This document shows, piece by piece, positions 5,546 to 6,840 of a stretch of 6,840 nt of DNA; the first letter of the stretch is position 1, and each line of letters begins with the position of its first letter. Source of the stretch: Firmicutes bacterium UBA1393 (GTDB lineage Bacteria; Bacillota; DTU025); contig DBQN01000047.1 in NCBI GenBank assembly GCA_002305255.1, forward strand, positions 6,484 through 13,323, written 5' to 3'. The position numbers were made by a program, and so were the translations under genes. Under the pieces are notes generated by a model, which was given only the letters and a program-made list of their open reading frames with translations, was not told the origin of the DNA and did no database searches.

Positions 5546-6840
5546 ATGAAGGTTGAGCTCGCATACGGAAAGACTGGACTTACTGTCGATCTGCCAGATG
5601 ATCTCGGCGCTGATGTGACTGTAATCGAGCCTAAGTTCGTGCCCGGCCTCGAGGACGATGCTGCTGCCCTCCTCGAAGCGCTGCGCAGCCCCATAGGCTG
5701 CGCGCCAGTGGCCGCCATGGCCAGGGGGCTTGATCCCGCGCAGCGCGTGGCCATCGTGATCTGCGATGCCACCAGGCCCGTGCCTAACAAGCGGATCATG
5801 CCCGTGCTCCTGGCCGAGCTGGCGCAGGCCGGTATCGGGCGCGAGCGCATCACCATCATCAACGCCCTGGGAACCCACCGGCCGGCGCCGCGAGAGGAAC
5901 TTGTGGAGCTGCTGGGCGAGGAGATCGTGGCGGGTTACCGCATCGTGCAGCACGACTGCAGAGACAGGAACACCATGAGGTGTGTCGGCCGCCTCAGCAC
6001 CGGCACCGAGCTATGGCTGAACGCCGATTACGTCGAGGCCGGCCTGAGGATCACCACCGGTTTCATTGAGCCTCACTTCTTCGCCGGTTTCAGCGGCGGC
6101 CCGAAACTGGTGATGCCGGGTGTAGCAAGCCTGGAGAACATCATGGAGGCCCACTCGTATCCCGTGCTCGCCTCGCCCAAAGCCACGTGGGGCATTACGA
6201 AAGGAAACCCAGTCCACGACTTGGTACGCGAGGCGGCAGCATTGGGAAGGCCGCACTTCAGTCTCAATGTGACGTTGAACAAGAACAAAGAGATCACAGC
6301 TGTGTTCGCAGGCGACCTCGATGCCGCGCACGAGCGGGGCACCGAATACATGAAGACCGTCGCCATGCAGTGCGTGGATGAGCCCTTCGACATAGTCATC
6401 ACGACCAACAGCGGCTATCCCCTCGACCGCAATCTATATCAGACTGTAAAGGGCATGTGCGCCGCCGAAGGCGTCGTGCGGCAGGGCGGGGTGATCATCG
6501 CAGCGTCGCAGTGTGTGGACGGCGTTCCCGCAGGCAGTCACTACGACCGCCTGCTGCTCCGCTCAGGCACTCCGGCAGGGGCGATGGAGATGATCTCGGC
6601 TGCCCCGGAGGTCATGCCTGATCAGTGGCAAGTTCAACTGCAGGCCCGCGTGCAGCTCAAGGCCGATGTGTACCTCTACACCGAAGGCCTCAGCGATGGG
6701 GAGACTGAGGGCGCGATGCTCCGCCCCTGCTGCGACATCTCGGCGCTAGTCAGCAAGCTGGTGCGCGAGACTGTGAGCACTGAGGGCCGGCGCGCGCGGG
6801 TGTGCGTGCTGCCTGAGGGGCCGCAAACCATACCGTATCT
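5546..6840 (+). CDS. larA: Nickel-pincer (NPN) dependent lactate racemase LarA, 3' end cut by the window
   Basis: The frame is open from ATG 5546 for 431 codons to the window end. LarA proteins are about 420-430 residues, so probably only a few residues are missing. The catalytic set known from Lactobacillus plantarum LarA is visible: DATR (D74, R77), GTHR with H111, H177 and K187 in PHFFAGFSGGPK, H203 in the ENIMEAH segment, and Q299 and K302 in NLYQTVK. Spacings match the known enzyme (His to Lys 10 residues, Lys to His 16, Gln to Lys 3). The lysine is the covalent anchor of the nickel-pincer nucleotide and a histidine is the nickel ligand. The enzyme interconverts D- and L-lactate by hydride transfer, though homologues racemise other 2-hydroxyacids. 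It lies 30 bp after the dehydrogenase with a GAGGTG 10 nt before the ATG, the lctF position in A. woodii. Cofactor-making larB, larC and larE are not in the window. G166 replaces a usually acidic residue in the Y.EADL.I stretch. Confidence 0.95.
   Translation, partial: MKVELAYGKTGLTVDLPDDLGADVTVIEPKFVPGLEDDAAALLEALRSPIGCAPVAAMARGLDPAQRVAIVICDATRPVPNKRIMPVLLAELAQAGIGRERITIINALGTHRPAPREELVELLGEEIVAGYRIVQHDCRDRNTMRCVGRLSTGTELWLNADYVEAGLRITTGFIEPHFFAGFSGGPKLVMPGVASLENIMEAHSYPVLASPKATWGITKGNPVHDLVREAAALGRPHFSLNVTLNKNKEITAVFAGDLDAAHERGTEYMKTVAMQCVDEPFDIVITTNSGYPLDRNLYQTVKGMCAAEGVVRQGGVIIAASQCVDGVPAGSHYDRLLLRSGTPAGAMEMISAAPEVMPDQWQVQLQARVQLKADVYLYTEGLSDGETEGAMLRPCCDISALVSKLVRETVSTEGRRARVCVLPEGPQTIPY

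Noticed and set aside
1..6840. CRISPR arrays, tRNA/rRNA genes, insertion sequences or phage-like genes
   Set aside because: No regularly spaced repeats, RNA gene signatures, transposase motifs or terminal inverted repeats were seen. The window reads as ordinary metabolic operons.

Overview
The window is a gene-dense, GC-rich bacterial segment with every gene on the + strand. Arginine AGG and isoleucine ATA codons are common despite the high GC. It holds bifurcating-type electron-transfer flavoprotein genes, an RpiR and a GntR/FadR regulator, and strong GGAGGTGA-type ribosome binding sites. Together these suggest an anaerobic, fermentative or syntrophic bacterium, perhaps a high-GC Bacillota (Clostridia/Limnochordia-like) or Synergistota member. 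This taxonomic guess is inference and weak.

Left part (1-1235): the 3' end of a zinc-type medium-chain polyol/alcohol dehydrogenase gene is followed after 43 bp by a complete MurR/RpiR-family regulator (HTH plus SIS sugar-phosphate domain). A textbook rho-independent terminator at 1204-1235 closes this transcription unit. It looks like the tail of a carbohydrate-utilisation operon ending in its own regulator.

Middle (1236-1451): a leader without a convincing gene. It carries two short tandem repeats and a nested inverted repeat with TGGT/ACCA arms at 1357-1388, a good candidate operator for the GntR/FadR regulator that follows. The longest reading frame of that regulator would start at 1356, inside this operator. 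Family alignment and a nearby GGGAG favour a start at 1452 instead.

Right part (1452-6840): regulator (GntR/FadR) - etfB - etfA - FAD-linked 2-hydroxyacid dehydrogenase (GlcD/LctD type) - larA (nickel-pincer lactate racemase, cut by the window end). Gaps are 5-48 bp, and two ribosome binding sites are built into the preceding stop codons. The order matches the lactate operon of Acetobacterium woodii (lctA regulator, lctB EtfB, lctC EtfA, lctD dehydrogenase, lctF racemase), without the permease lctE at the position seen there.

Proposed pathway: LarA interconverts L- and D-lactate (or a related 2-hydroxyacid). The FAD dehydrogenase oxidises one isomer to the 2-oxoacid. EtfAB passes the electrons to NAD+, probably paying for the uphill step with reduced ferredoxin (flavin-based electron confurcation). 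EtfA here lacks the N-terminal ferredoxin-like domain of the A. woodii protein. That is the main departure from the characterised system. No wholly new system is evident.
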